From assembly GCA_018815325.1 (NCBI GenBank), contig JAHIYE010000014.1:186001-250000 (forward strand): a DNA stretch of 64,000 nucleotides, read 5' to 3'. The DNA comes from Gammaproteobacteria bacterium. GTDB lineage: Bacteria > Pseudomonadota > Gammaproteobacteria > Burkholderiales > Burkholderiaceae_C. Every line of letters begins with the position of its first letter. The first letter of the stretch is position 1. The position numbers and the translations under genes were made by a program. Under the pieces are notes generated by a model. That model was not told where the DNA came from. It did not search any database and saw nothing but the letters and a program-made list of their open reading frames with translations. Shown here piece after piece: positions 25,464-34,928 of the stretch.

Positions 25464-25961
25464 ATGCAAATGCCATCCATCGATCGATCAGTCAATTTGC
25501 GGCCAGCCGGCGCAGATTTGTTGTCGTCTGGCGGCAGCAAAGTGGTACCCGTACCTCCTGTAAACCCTTCTGTGAATGCCAGTGCCGTGGTGACGCTCAG
25601 TGCCGAGGGCCAGGCCAATGCGTTGAAGGCGGCAGAGCGGGTGCATGTCAGCGAGATTGACCCGGTACAGGTGGGGGCCGACGCTGCGACAGGTAACAGG
25701 GACTGGACGGTAGCCAAGCCGGAAGTCCTTGAGCCGACGAAGAATGAAGCCCCTCCCAAAGAGCCGATTTCACGGATGCTGATAGAGCACATCACCTCCT
25801 TATGGCTTGCCAGTGCCAAAGCGGTAGAGCTTTCGCTGACCCAGAATCAGAATGCGCAGCAAGGCAACAGCGCCAATGCCGCAGCCAGCGCAGCAGCCAG
25901 GGAAACGCTGACTTACTCGCCTAGCAAGATCCGCAAGACCGGAAATACCGACAACATCTGA
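25464..25961 (+). CDS. Hypothetical protein
   Basis: 165 residues, starting MQMPSIDRS. The N-terminal half is low-complexity (proline, valine, alanine) and the C-terminal half contains one probable amphipathic or membrane-near helix (RMLIEHITSLWLASAKAVEL) followed by a Gln/Asn/Ala-rich part. I recognise no domain. It lies 51 bp before queC in the same direction, but is unlikely to belong to that pathway. Confidence 0.6.
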   Translation: MQMPSIDRSVNLRPAGADLLSSGGSKVVPVPPVNPSVNASAVVTLSAEGQANALKAAERVHVSEIDPVQVGADAATGNRDWTVAKPEVLEPTKNEAPPKEPISRMLIEHITSLWLASAKAVELSLTQNQNAQQGNSANAAASAAARETLTYSPSKIRKTGNTDNI

Positions 25962-26012
25962 ACTCTTGTTGGGGCGGGCCTGAACCATCCCGCAATCCCC
26001 TAATATTGGGGC

Positions 26013-26720
26013 ATGCACACCACAGCCCTCGTCCTTTTTTCAGGTGGTCAGGATTCCACCACCTGCCTGGCACACGCACTGGCTGCGTACCAGCGCGTTG
26101 AAACCATTGCATTCGATTACCGCCAACGTCACAGCGTCGAGCTCGATGCGCGGCTCAACGTGCTGCAGGAAATTCGGCGGCAGTATCCCCAATGGGCCCA
26201 CAAGCTTGGGGAAGACCACCTGCTTGATCTGGCGGTGCTGGGCAGCGTAAGTGAGACTTCATTGACGCGTGACGTGGCATTCAAGATGGAAGCCAGTGGT
26301 TTGCCCAACACCTTTGTTCCCGGACGCAACCTCTTGTTCCTGACGCTGGCTGCTGCGCTGGCCTATCGCCGGGATTTGCAGGTGATTGTGACGGGCGTCT
26401 GCGAAACGGACTTTTCAGGTTATCCCGATTGTCGCGATGACACCATGAAGGCGATGCAACTCGCCTTGTCACTCGGCATGGACAAGCGGTTCCTGATTGA
26501 AACCCCGTTGATGTGGATCGACAAGGCCGCCACCTGGCGCTTGGCCAAATCTCTGGGGGGAAAAGCCCTGGTCGACCTGATCATCGAACACACCCATACC
26601 TGCTATCTGGGGGACCGGACACACCGCCATGCCTGGGGCTATGGTTGTGGCGAGTGTCCGGCCTGCGAACTACGTGCGCGAGGCTATGAGCGTTTTGTGC
26701 AAGAGGACGCTCAAGTCTGA
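26013..26720 (+). CDS. queC: 7-cyano-7-deazaguanine synthase QueC
   Basis: 235 residues. QueC converts 7-carboxy-7-deazaguanine to preQ0 with ammonia and ATP, for queuosine in tRNA. The PP-loop ATPase motif [33 protein letters not shown] and the zinc site [24 protein letters not shown] are complete. The other queuosine genes are not near. Its stop overlaps the convergent ABC transporter gene by 10 bp. Confidence 0.94.
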   Translation: MHTTALVLFSGGQDSTTCLAHALAAYQRVETIAFDYRQRHSVELDARLNVLQEIRRQYPQWAHKLGEDHLLDLAVLGSVSETSLTRDVAFKMEASGLPNTFVPGRNLLFLTLAAALAYRRDLQVIVTGVCETDFSGYPDCRDDTMKAMQLALSLGMDKRFLIETPLMWIDKAATWRLAKSLGGKALVDLIIEHTHTCYLGDRTHRHAWGYGCGECPACELRARGYERFVQEDAQV

Positions 26721-28480
26721 TTTTGCTGGAGTCGAAAGCGTGCCGCACTCTCCGGGGCCTGCGGCTCCAGTGTCCAGACCTGCTGGTGGAACTCTGCGGC
26801 TGAAGGGCGATGTGCTATTGAAATAATAGCGCCTTGCGTTTTTTTGACAAGGGCTAGCAGCCTTTTATAGAGTGCATCCTCGGCGGGGCCATCCAGCGCG
26901 CTGGTGGCTTCGTCGGCCAATATCCATCGTGGCTTCTTCAGCAATACCCTTGCAATGGCAAGCCGTTGTTGCTCGCCCCCCGAGAGCTTTTGGCCCCAGG
27001 CATCTGCGGTATCCAACTGCTGGCAGAGTCCTGGCAGCAAGGCTTCTGTGAGTGCCTGCGTCAAAGCCTCGTCCGTATAGATGGTTGCAGGCTCTGGATA
27101 GGCCAGCGCCTCACGCAAAGGGCCGTTGGGAAAGTAGGGGCGTTGCGGGATGAACATTGTGTCCTCGGGCAAGGCCAGCTTGCCGGTTGCATAAGGCCAG
27201 ATGCCGGCCAGACTTCTGAACAACGTGGATTTGCCGCTGCCGGATGGGCCTTGCAGCAGGATGCTGTCGCCCGCATTCGCATGCAGATGGGTACCCGTCA
27301 GCAACATAGCACCTGCAGGCAGCCTGATGCTGAGATCCTTGACATCAAGCGTGTCTGAAACCGTAAGGCTCAGTTGCGGGTTCACTTGGCTGGCGCGGGT
27401 GATGGCCTCCTCGAAACTGGTCAGTCGATCGGTCGTGGCGCGCCAGCTTGCCAGCTGATCGTAGTTGTCGACAAACCAACTGAGGGAATCCTGCACCCGG
27501 CCAAATGCCGAGGCGATTTGCATCAGTTCTCCGAGTTGAATCGCACCGCTGAAAAAGCGCGGTGCCGCAATGATGAAAGGGAACACCACGGCTGCCTGAC
27601 CAAAACCCACCGTGAACCAGGTGAGGTTTTTCTGCGACTTGATAAGCCGGAAATAATTGGCCAGCACACTGGAAAAACGACCATCCAGTTGAGCGCGTTC
27701 CACTTTCTCAGCCTTGTCCAGGGCAATCGATTCACTGTACTCCCGCACCCTTACCATGTGATGGCGAAAGTCGGCCTCGTAGCGTTGCTGCTGGTAGTTG
27801 AGTTTGATCAGGGGGCGACCGATATAGTGCGCCGCCATGCTGCCGGCAGCACAGTAAAGAACAGCCATCCAGACCATGAAGCCGGGGATGCTGTAGCTGC
27901 TGCCATTCATGTCAAAGGCGAAACTGCCCGAGAGCGCCCACAGGATGCCGACAAAACTCATCAGCGTGACGATGGCGTTGAGCAATCCCATGCTGAGCGA
28001 GATGGAGTAGGTGGTGAACAGGTTCAGGTCTTCCTGTATCCGCTGGTCCGGGTTGTCGGGCGTGGCGCCATTCGAGCCTGTGCCGGTAAAGCGGGCCAGT
28101 TCAAGCTTGTAAAAGGCATGCCCCGACAACCAGCGCTCAAGGTAGTGCGATGTCATCCACGCGCGCCAGCGCATCTCCAGCAACTGCGTCAGGTAAAACT
28201 TGTAGACCGCAATGATGATGTAGGCAAAGGCCAGGTACGTGAAGCGGCCCAACTGGGTCCAGAACACATCAGCCTGCTTGTTCTGCAGGGCGTCATAGAA
28301 AAGTCGGTTCCAGTCATTGATCAGTACCAGCATGTAAACCGCGGCCAGGTTGAGCAGCACGATAGCTGCGAGCAATCCGCGGGCTTTCCATTTTTCGCTG
28401 GACTGGAAATAGGGCAATGACAGCGTCAATACCCGGGAAGAGAAGGCTTTGAATGAGGTGAGTTTTTGGGCGATGAGCAT
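26711..28480 (-). CDS. SbmA/BacA-type ABC transporter, fused permease and ATPase
   Basis: 589 residues. The N-terminal 330 residues have six membrane segments ([22 protein letters not shown] and others) with SbmA/BacA-family sequence ([59 protein letters not shown]). The C-terminal ATPase has Walker [15 protein letters not shown], signature [17 protein letters not shown] and Walker [14 protein letters not shown]. The group transports peptides, fatty acids or cobalamin-like molecules. An AGGTG lies before the ATG at 28480. Substrate unknown. Confidence 0.87.
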   Translation of the reverse strand: MLIAQKLTSFKAFSSRVLTLSLPYFQSSEKWKARGLLAAIVLLNLAAVYMLVLINDWNRLFYDALQNKQADVFWTQLGRFTYLAFAYIIIAVYKFYLTQLLEMRWRAWMTSHYLERWLSGHAFYKLELARFTGTGSNGATPDNPDQRIQEDLNLFTTYSISLSMGLLNAIVTLMSFVGILWALSGSFAFDMNGSSYSIPGFMVWMAVLYCAAGSMAAHYIGRPLIKLNYQQQRYEADFRHHMVRVREYSESIALDKAEKVERAQLDGRFSSVLANYFRLIKSQKNLTWFTVGFGQAAVVFPFIIAAPRFFSGAIQLGELMQIASAFGRVQDSLSWFVDNYDQLASWRATTDRLTSFEEAITRASQVNPQLSLTVSDTLDVKDLSIRLPAGAMLLTGTHLHANAGDSILLQGPSGSGKSTLFRSLAGIWPYATGKLALPEDTMFIPQRPYFPNGPLREALAYPEPATIYTDEALTQALTEALLPGLCQQLDTADAWGQKLSGGEQQRLAIARVLLKKPRWILADEATSALDGPAEDALYKRLLALVKKTQGAIISIAHRPSAAEFHQQVWTLEPQAPESAARFRLQQNQT

Positions 28481-28577
28481 GGAGCACCTGTGGGTCGGTG
28501 CTGCATCGTAGCTGTTCCCGCTTAGGTGGCGCTGAAGTCACAGGCCGCAACCACCCGATCCGACGGACTGCCGCTTC

Positions 28578-29480
28578 TCAGGTGGCGGGGTTCCCGATGC
28601 CACTGACCACATGTCCTGAGGGAACATGCTGCGAGGCGGATTCGATGTGCCCGGTCTGGTCGTCAAAGAAAAAATCAGGTTCAAACTCGCGCAGGAACTC
28701 CCCCTTGGCCAGGCCACCGAGGAACATGGCCTCGTCTACCTCGATGTTCCAGTTCATCAGGGTGCGGATGGCGCGCTCATGGGCCGGCGCACTCCGGGCA
28801 GTGACGAGCGAAGTACGTATGCGCATCTGGGGCTTGCCCTCCTGCTGCAGGCGGTGCAGGGCAGCCAGCAAAGGCTTGAAAGGGCCAGCGGATAGCGGCA
28901 GGGAAGCCTTGTCCTTCTCATGTTGTTGAAAGGCCGACAGGCCCTGGGCCTGGAACACCTGCTCGGCCTCGTCGCTGAACAGCACGGCATCACCGTCAAA
29001 GGCAATGCGGACCTCATGGGGGTGGTTGTCGCTGGCATGGACGGAATGCGGGTAGACCTGTGCTGCAGGCACGCCTGCGTCAAGTGCGGCACGCACGTCG
29101 CTCAAATGGGTAGACAGGAACAGGTTGGCATGCAGTGGCTTGAGATAGCGCCAGGGCGGCTGTCCCCGCGTGAAGCTGCCGCGTTCGATGGGCAGCCCAT
29201 AGTGCTGGGCAGAGCGAAAAACCCGCATGCCCGAGACCGGGTCATTGCGGGAGAGGATCACAACTTCGACCCGCTGGGTTTGCTTGTCGTTGAAGGCCAG
29301 GAGCTTCTTGACCAGCGAAAAGGCTACCCCGGGTTTGGCTGGCTGCTCAAGCCGCTCCAATTGCAGTTGCATGTAGGCATGGTCGTCACTTTTCTCGAAC
29401 ACCTCGTTCTCTTGTTCGAAATCGAACAGGGCCCGGGAGGAGATGGCCACGACAAGTTTGCCGTCAAGTGATGCGCCCAT
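28578..29480 (-). CDS. 5'-nucleotidase, cytosolic type
   Basis: 300 residues of the 5-nucleotidase family (PF06189): DGKLVVAISSRALFDFEQENEVFE at the front, then VEVVILSRNDPVSGMRVFRSAQHYGLPIERGSFTRG, LFLSTHLSDVRAAL, and IAFDGDAVLFSDEAEQVF, a HAD-type D-x-D segment. It hydrolyses nucleoside 5'-monophosphates. The gene stands alone between the transporter and ilvA, all on the minus strand. Confidence 0.85.
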   Translation of the reverse strand: MGASLDGKLVVAISSRALFDFEQENEVFEKSDDHAYMQLQLERLEQPAKPGVAFSLVKKLLAFNDKQTQRVEVVILSRNDPVSGMRVFRSAQHYGLPIERGSFTRGQPPWRYLKPLHANLFLSTHLSDVRAALDAGVPAAQVYPHSVHASDNHPHEVRIAFDGDAVLFSDEAEQVFQAQGLSAFQQHEKDKASLPLSAGPFKPLLAALHRLQQEGKPQMRIRTSLVTARSAPAHERAIRTLMNWNIEVDEAMFLGGLAKGEFLREFEPDFFFDDQTGHIESASQHVPSGHVVSGIGNPAT

Positions 29481-29536
29481 GGTCTGCCTTTATGCGAATT
29501 TGCCGGAGTCAGGTCAGCATGAAGAGTTGCCAGCGG

Positions 29537-31108
29537 TCATGTCTGCAGGAACATCCGGTACACGGGATTGTGGGTTTCTTCCACATGGGGATAGCCCAGC
29601 GTGGCGAGAAACTTGTCAAATGACTTGGCATCGGCCGCCGGCACCTGGATGCCGACCAGGATGCGACCGTAATCGGCGCCCTGGTTGCGGTAGTGGAACA
29701 GGCTGATATTCCAGCCCGGGCGCATGAGGCTCAAAAACTTCATCAACGCACCAGGCCGCTCGGGGAAGATAAAACGCAGCAGGCGCTCATCCTTGGCCAG
29801 CGTGGAGTGCCCGCCCACCATGTGGCGGATATGCTCCTTGGCAAGATCATCGTGAGTCAGGTCGAGCGCCTCGAAGCCGTGGCGTTTGAAATTTGCGGCG
29901 ATTTTGGGGGATTCACCTTTGCCGTGCGTCGTGAGTCCGACGAATACATGAGCGCGCGCAGAGTCACTGATGCGGTAGTTGAATTCGGTCACATTGCGAG
30001 GACCGCCGGGCAGGTTCCCAATGAGTTCGCAGAATCGTTTGAAGCTGCCGCGCTCCTCGGGGATGGTCACGGCGAACAGCGCTTCGCGCTCCTCGCCCAC
30101 CTCGGCGCGCTCGGCAACGAAGCGCAGGCGGTCGAAGTTCATGTTGGCGCCGCACAGGATGGCCGCGTAGGTCTCGCCCTTGGTCTTGTGTTTTGCCACG
30201 TATTGCTTGATGGCCGCCACGGCCAGTGCGCCGGCGGGCTCGACAATGCTGCGGGTGTCCACAAAGACATCCTTGATCGCGGCGCAGACGGCATCTGTAT
30301 CGACCGTGATGAACTCGTCCACGAGTTGTCGTGTCACGCGGAAGGTCTCGCTACCCACGAGCTTCACGGCCGTGCCATCCGAGAACAGGCCGACATCGTC
30401 CAGCGTAACGCGTTTGTTGGCCGCCACGGATTGCATCATGGCGTCGGAGTCGTTCATCTGCACGCCAATCACCTTGATCTCGGGGCGTACGGCCTTGATG
30501 TAGTTGGCTACCCCGGAAATGAGGCCGCCGCCGCCGATGGCCACAAACACAGCGTCGAGTTCATCAGATCCCAGTCCCTGGAGCTGGCGCAGGATTTCCA
30601 TGGCAATCGTGCCCTGTCCCGCAATGACATCGGGGTCGTCAAATGGGTGGACAAAGGTGAGCCCGTTTTTCTTCTCCAGCGCCACGGCATGGGCATGGGC
30701 GTCCGAGTAGCTGTCGCCATGCAGCACCACCTCGCCGCCGAGTGCCTTGACCGCATCGATCTTCAGCTGTGGTGTAGTCGTTGGCATCACGATCACTGCC
30801 CGCGAACCCAGCTTGTGGGCACCCAGCGCCACACCCTGCGCATGGTTGCCAGCGGAGGCGCAGATCACGCCCTTTTTGAGTTGCTCGGCGCTGAGCTGCG
30901 CCATTTTGTTGTAAGCGCCGCGCAGCTTGAAACTGTGTACCGGCTGCTGATCCTCGCGTTTGAGCAGGATTTTGTTGTGCAGGCGGCGGCTGAGGTTCTT
31001 CGCCGGTTCCAGCGCGGTCTCCACGGCTACGTCGTAGACGCGGGCGGTGAGGATTTTCTTCAGGTAGTCGGCGGGTTTGAGGTATTTGGTGCTCATGGAG
31101 GTCTTCAT
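29537..31108 (-). CDS. ilvA: Biosynthetic threonine ammonia-lyase
   Basis: 523 residues, the length of the biosynthetic IlvA with two C-terminal ACT-like regulatory domains (KRFCELIGNLPGGPRNVTEFNYRISD and RFIFPERPGALMKFLSLM). The PLP lysine is in VHSFKLRGAYNKMAQL, the glycine-rich phosphate cup is AIGGGGLISG. It deaminates threonine to 2-oxobutyrate, the first step of isoleucine synthesis, and should be feedback-inhibited by isoleucine through the ACT domains. A hairpin with a T-run 34-60 bases upstream (31142-31167) may act as an attenuator. Confidence 0.94.
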   Translation of the reverse strand: MKTSMSTKYLKPADYLKKILTARVYDVAVETALEPAKNLSRRLHNKILLKREDQQPVHSFKLRGAYNKMAQLSAEQLKKGVICASAGNHAQGVALGAHKLGSRAVIVMPTTTPQLKIDAVKALGGEVVLHGDSYSDAHAHAVALEKKNGLTFVHPFDDPDVIAGQGTIAMEILRQLQGLGSDELDAVFVAIGGGGLISGVANYIKAVRPEIKVIGVQMNDSDAMMQSVAANKRVTLDDVGLFSDGTAVKLVGSETFRVTRQLVDEFITVDTDAVCAAIKDVFVDTRSIVEPAGALAVAAIKQYVAKHKTKGETYAAILCGANMNFDRLRFVAERAEVGEEREALFAVTIPEERGSFKRFCELIGNLPGGPRNVTEFNYRISDSARAHVFVGLTTHGKGESPKIAANFKRHGFEALDLTHDDLAKEHIRHMVGGHSTLAKDERLLRFIFPERPGALMKFLSLMRPGWNISLFHYRNQGADYGRILVGIQVPAADAKSFDKFLATLGYPHVEETHNPVYRMFLQT

Positions 31109-31136
31109 TCGGCAATCGATGATAAACGCCGGGAAG

Positions 31137-31167
31137 AAAAAAGCCCCGAACCTTGCGGTTCGGGGCT
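31137..31167 (-). terminator. Strong hairpin and T-run in front of ilvA
   Basis: An 11-bp perfect stem (AGCCCCGAACC 31142-31152, GGTTCGGGGCT 31157-31167) with loop TTGC is followed on the minus strand by six T. It lies between the ilvA start (31108) and any promoter upstream of it, so an ilvA transcript starting further right would pass it. This is the form of a transcription attenuator; alternatively it ends another leftward transcript. Confidence 0.6.
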
Positions 31168-31341
31168 AAATCCATCCAGAGGGGAGGATGGAGGAGACAA
31201 CACTTGCATGACAATTCATGCTTGTGCCTAGTTTATCCAAAATTTGCTGCGCCGCAATATGAGGTGTCTTATTTTGGGAAATTTTGTAATACCAACTGCA
31301 ACGCAGCAGTTGGCAGACTTTTGAGAAAGCAGGAAACCATC

Positions 31342-31791
31342 ATGGAATGCACAGTAAGTTGGACGGGGGGGACGGGCGCGCGTTCCGGCATGGGATTTGT
31401 GGCAGAGACCGGTAGCGGGCACGTGCTGGTCATGGACGGCGCACCAGATGCCGCCAAACCCGAGAACGGGGGCCAGAACTTGGCCCCACGTCCCATGGAG
31501 ACCTTGCTTGCGGGGGCTGGCGGCTGCACGGCGTATGACGTGGTGCTGATCCTCAAGCGTGGCAGGCATGACGTGCGGGGCTGTTCCGTCAAGCTCAGCG
31601 CAGAACGTGCAGAGGTCGAACCCAAGGTGTTCACCCGCATCAACATGCATTTCACCGTGACAGGTAAAGGTGTCCCTGCCGTGGCCGTGGAGCGGGCGAT
31701 TGCCATGAGCCATGACAAATACTGCTCTGCCACCATCATGCTGGGCAAGACGGCGGAGATCACCACAAGTTTTGAGTTGATTGAGGCCTGA
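31342..31791 (+). CDS. OsmC family protein
   Basis: 149 residues from the ATG at 31342 with AGGAAA upstream. The OsmC/Ohr fold residues are readable: GQNLAPRPMETLLAGAGGCTAYDVVLILKRGRHDV with the first redox cysteine, and MSHDKYCSATIML with the second. These proteins are thiol-dependent peroxidases or bind small electrophiles. The LAGAGGCTAYDV and KYCSA motifs place it in the general OsmC group rather than Ohr. It has no partner genes. Confidence 0.88.
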   Translation: MECTVSWTGGTGARSGMGFVAETGSGHVLVMDGAPDAAKPENGGQNLAPRPMETLLAGAGGCTAYDVVLILKRGRHDVRGCSVKLSAERAEVEPKVFTRINMHFTVTGKGVPAVAVERAIAMSHDKYCSATIMLGKTAEITTSFELIEA

Positions 31792-31899
31792 GTTTTCGCC
31801 CCAGCGCCAAGCGGTCGGGGCCGCTAGCGAGGGCCAGTCAAGCGCTGGCGTCAGGGAGAGGCCCAGCCATGGGGCGCGTGGGTGGGGCGTATCGGGGGC

Positions 31900-32517
31900 T
31901 CAGACCCGATGGGCAACCGTGGTCATGACTTTGGCCGCTGCTTTCATCAAGCCTCTGGCGATGGGAGGCAATTCCGCAGCCCCCGCTTCCTGCGCCTCCT
32001 GGGCATGTTGCGCCTCGTCCATCATCATCTGCGCAACGATGGCGCGTGAGTCGTGATCCTCGGCGGGCAGGCGTGTGAGGTGGCTGTTCAGATGGGCTTC
32101 AACCTGGCGCTCGGTCTCCACCACAAACCCCAGGCTAATGGCGTCTCCCAGCCGGCCAGCCACCAGGCCTAGCCCGAAGGCTCCTGCATACCAGAGCGGG
32201 TTCAGCAGGGAGGGGCGCGCACCCAGTTCGTCCAGGCGCTGGCGGGTCCACGCGAGATGATTTGTTTCTTCGGCATTGGCCCTTGTGAAATGGGCTCGGA
32301 GCGCTTCGTTTTTTGTAGCAAGTGCCTGGGCGGTGTAGAGCGCCTGGGCACAGACTTCACCCACGTGGTTGACGCGCATCAGGGCACCAGACAGGGTTTT
32401 GTCTTGCGGTGACAACTCGTTAGAAGCGACCTGAGCATGTGGGCGGGGCTGGCCCGAGCGGGGCGGGGCAAACAATGTACGCAGCGCTGCATCGGCAGCC
32501 GTCAACAGGGTGTCCAT
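31900..32517 (-). CDS. coq7: 2-polyprenyl-3-methyl-6-methoxy-1,4-benzoquinone monooxygenase
   Basis: 205 residues from the ATG at 32517, with AGGAG upstream. Coq7/UbiF-type di-iron hydroxylase: [23 protein letters not shown] holds the first Glu/His ligands, [17 protein letters not shown] the second, and [17 protein letters not shown] the last E-x-x-H. It adds the 5-hydroxyl group in ubiquinone synthesis at the membrane surface. Gene stands alone. Confidence 0.93.
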   Translation of the reverse strand: MDTLLTAADAALRTLFAPPRSGQPRPHAQVASNELSPQDKTLSGALMRVNHVGEVCAQALYTAQALATKNEALRAHFTRANAEETNHLAWTRQRLDELGARPSLLNPLWYAGAFGLGLVAGRLGDAISLGFVVETERQVEAHLNSHLTRLPAEDHDSRAIVAQMMMDEAQHAQEAQEAGAAELPPIARGLMKAAAKVMTTVAHRV

Positions 32518-32873
32518 GGGTCTGGGGCTCCTCTTTTTTTCCGTGATCGTATGGGATGACTTTAGCGGCAAATAATTTTCACAATGTGGTAATTATTTGC
32601 ATTCTCTGCGATCAAAAGCCCATGAAAACAGGGGGTAATTCCCGCAAACCCAAGCTGGCTGCGGGAGATGCATCAAATTGTTGCAAGGGTGCAACGAAAG
32701 CGAACTTTGAAAGCGAAAATCTTTGCGCATTTGCAGCCGGTCTGGTGCAATACATACAACTTCCTAACAAACAGGAGGTTGGCCCGGGGATCCGGCGGGT
32801 GTGCCAGAGTGGCGACACAGCAGCAAACCCAATGTACCGGCGCCCTATGTTTAACCTTTGGAGAATTTCTGAA
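32518..32873. other. 356-bp space between coq7 and the porin gene
   Basis: A perfect 9-bp inverted repeat, CAAATAATT (32569-32577) and AATTATTTG (32591-32599) with a 13-bp spacer, lies near the coq7 start and may be an operator for either gene. The remainder is the long porin leader. No gene is recognised; a frame open to 32556 gives no signal peptide and is not used as start. Confidence 0.45.
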
Positions 32874-33881
32874 ATGAAAAAAACCCTCGTAGCATTGGCC
32901 GCTCTGGCAGCCACCGCAGCTTACGCTCAGTCCACCGTCACCATCTACGGTACGTTCGATCCTTCGATTACCTCAGTTTCAAAGTCTTATGCCAACGGCA
33001 CCAGCGCAACGCAAACTGGTGTCAAGCAAGGTCAGCAAGGCACCGAGCAAGTCACGTTCAAGGGTGAAGAAGACCTCGGCGGCGGCATGAAGGCCCTGTT
33101 TCTGTATGAGTTGGATTTCAGCAGTTCTGCTGCTGGTACGCCTGCTGCAGGTGAGATCTATGCCGGCCTGTCTGGTGGTTTCGGTTCGATCAAACTTGGT
33201 ACGCCTAACACCCCCACCCTGACCGTTCAGTCTACCCGTTCACCCTTCGGCACCAAGACCGGCGGTCGTGCTGACGTCTATCAAGCCAACGCTACCTCTG
33301 CTTTGCGTACCCTGTATGGTACTTCGCAAACCCGTACTGCCGGTAGCATTGTTTACGCGTCCCCCAGCTTCTCCGGCTTTAGCGCTGGTGTGAGCTACAC
33401 ACCGGGTGCGTCTGTTGACACGGTTGCTCCAGTTACAGCGTCTGGTGATGTGAGCGATATTGGCTTGTTCTATGCAAACGGCCCTCTGTCTGCAGCGGTT
33501 GCAGTTTATACCAAAGGTTCTACGTCTACGCTTGGTGCAGAAACACAAGGATCTGCAAACGTATCCTACAACTTCGGCCCGGGTGCTGTGACTGTTGGTT
33601 ACCACACCCACAACAACGTGGGCGCTATCGATAGCAGCTACAATATTGCTGCTTCCTACGGTGTTGCCAAGAACATGGATGTGCTGTTCAACTACGTTTC
33701 CCAGAACGATGAAACTGTAGCCAACAGGGACCAGAAAATGACGGCATTGGGTTTGAAGTACACGATGAGCAAGCGCACCTCGCTGTATGCTCGTTATGTG
33801 TATCAGACCACAGACAATACTACTGGTACTGAGATCAAAGACGGCAAAGCAACTATTTTTGGTCTGCAGCACAACTTCTAA
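32874..33881 (+). CDS. Outer membrane porin (general Gram-negative porin family)
   Basis: 335 residues from the ATG at 32874, giving a clear signal peptide (MKKTLVALAALAATAAYAQS). The mature part is a trimeric porin barrel of the beta-proteobacterial type: STVTIYGTFDPS, GGGMKALFLYELDF, GGFGSIKLGTPNTP, GSIVYASPSFSGFSAGVSY, YNFGPGAVTVGYHTH, LGLKYTMSKRTSLYARYVY and the C-terminal FGLQHNF ending in Phe, which the Bam machinery recognises. It lets small hydrophilic solutes pass. A strong terminator follows. Confidence 0.93.
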   Translation: MKKTLVALAALAATAAYAQSTVTIYGTFDPSITSVSKSYANGTSATQTGVKQGQQGTEQVTFKGEEDLGGGMKALFLYELDFSSSAAGTPAAGEIYAGLSGGFGSIKLGTPNTPTLTVQSTRSPFGTKTGGRADVYQANATSALRTLYGTSQTRTAGSIVYASPSFSGFSAGVSYTPGASVDTVAPVTASGDVSDIGLFYANGPLSAAVAVYTKGSTSTLGAETQGSANVSYNFGPGAVTVGYHTHNNVGAIDSSYNIAASYGVAKNMDVLFNYVSQNDETVANRDQKMTALGLKYTMSKRTSLYARYVYQTTDNTTGTEIKDGKATIFGLQHNF

Positions 33882-33922
33882 TTCAACACCGGCAGATGCC
33901 GGTTTTGGATAGGAAAGTTTAA

Positions 33923-33954
33923 AAGCCGCCAGTTTTCGGACTGGCGGCTTTTTT
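33923..33954 (+). terminator. Intrinsic terminator after the porin gene
   Basis: A 10-bp stem (AAGCCGCCAG 33923-33932, CTGGCGGCTT 33941-33950) with an 8-base loop is followed by a run of T. It is 42 bases after the porin stop. Confidence 0.9.
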
Positions 33955-34053
33955 CATGAGAAGCCGGGAATTTGTTGAGAAGTCGTACATGCATCTGGTC
34001 AGCAGATGCATCAAACGATCAAATTCAAACGATAACGTTGGAAGTGCCAGCCT

Positions 34054-34878
34054 ATGTTGACCAGACTGTCTGCGGTGTTTTTGCTGCTGCCATTGATGGC
34101 GTGCTCAGGCTTGCAGCCTGAGCGGGGAGGATCTCACCAGGCAGCCAACCCATGGGAGTCGACCGCACTACAAACAGGCCCGTCGACACCCTTGACCGAG
34201 GCCCGTTTTGATGGCTCTCAGGCTGTCGGGCGTGTCTTGACAGCAAAAGCATCTCCCTGGATGCACAAGCACCTTCCCGGAAAACAGGCCAATGAATTCA
34301 GCTATGCCCGAGTGGATGGGCGCGACACCATGGCTGTCAAGGCAGAGTCGTCTGCCAGCCTCATGCGGCAAGACCTGCGCGTTGAACCGCAGGACTTGGG
34401 GCATGTCAGGTTTTCCTGGAAAGTGCCTGAGCTGATTGCACAGGCGGATATGGCGCGGCGCGAGTCGGATGATTCGCCGGTGCGTATTGTGCTGGCATTC
34501 GAAGGGGACCGCTCCAAGTTTTCGCTCAAGAACTCCATGTTGTCAGAGCTTTCGCATGCCTTGACGGGGGAGCCATTGCCTTATGCGACCTTGATGTACG
34601 TGTGGTGCAACACCCGTCCCGCAGGCAGCGTGATCGTGAACCCGCGGACGGACCGTATCCGAAAAATGGTGGTGGAGTCAGGTTCCCGCAATCTGAACCA
34701 GTGGCTGGATTACGAGCGTGACGTGCGTGCCGATTACGAGAAAGCATTTGGAGAGCCTCCGGGCGCATTGCTGGCGATCGGCATCATGACGGATACCGAC
34801 AATACGCAAAGCAAGGTGCAGGCTTGGTATGGTCCACTGCGTTTGCAGCCGCTGGCCGTGGCGCAGAACGCGCATTGA
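34054..34878 (+). CDS. DUF3047 lipoprotein
   Basis: 274 residues with a lipobox (LLPLMACSGLQ), so a membrane-anchored periplasmic protein. The DUF3047 pattern is clear: YARVDGRDTMAVKAESSASLMRQDL, VRFSWKV, AQADMARRESDDSPVRIVLAF, LMYVWCN and LAIGIMTDTDNTQS. It is a distant paralogue of the arsenosugar-operon protein at 23127. Function unknown. It lies alone between the porin and hexR. Confidence 0.78.
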   Translation: MLTRLSAVFLLLPLMACSGLQPERGGSHQAANPWESTALQTGPSTPLTEARFDGSQAVGRVLTAKASPWMHKHLPGKQANEFSYARVDGRDTMAVKAESSASLMRQDLRVEPQDLGHVRFSWKVPELIAQADMARRESDDSPVRIVLAFEGDRSKFSLKNSMLSELSHALTGEPLPYATLMYVWCNTRPAGSVIVNPRTDRIRKMVVESGSRNLNQWLDYERDVRADYEKAFGEPPGALLAIGIMTDTDNTQSKVQAWYGPLRLQPLAVAQNAH

Positions 34879-34928
34879 GCAAGCAGCATACTGTTTACTC
34901 GTCGGCTAGTCGACTTGTGAGGTGAGGC

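Noticed and set aside
25962-26012. preQ1 riboswitch before queC
   Set aside because: The 51 bases before queC do not contain the A-rich tail and hairpin of the known classes.
30908-30936. Another TGTAAG motif inside ilvA
   Set aside because: It lies inside a coding region and no CGAC follows at 22-23 bases.
31153-31219. Leader peptide for ilvA attenuation
   Set aside because: ATG frames at 31219 and 31209 contain no run of Ile, Val or Leu codons and do not end near the hairpin.
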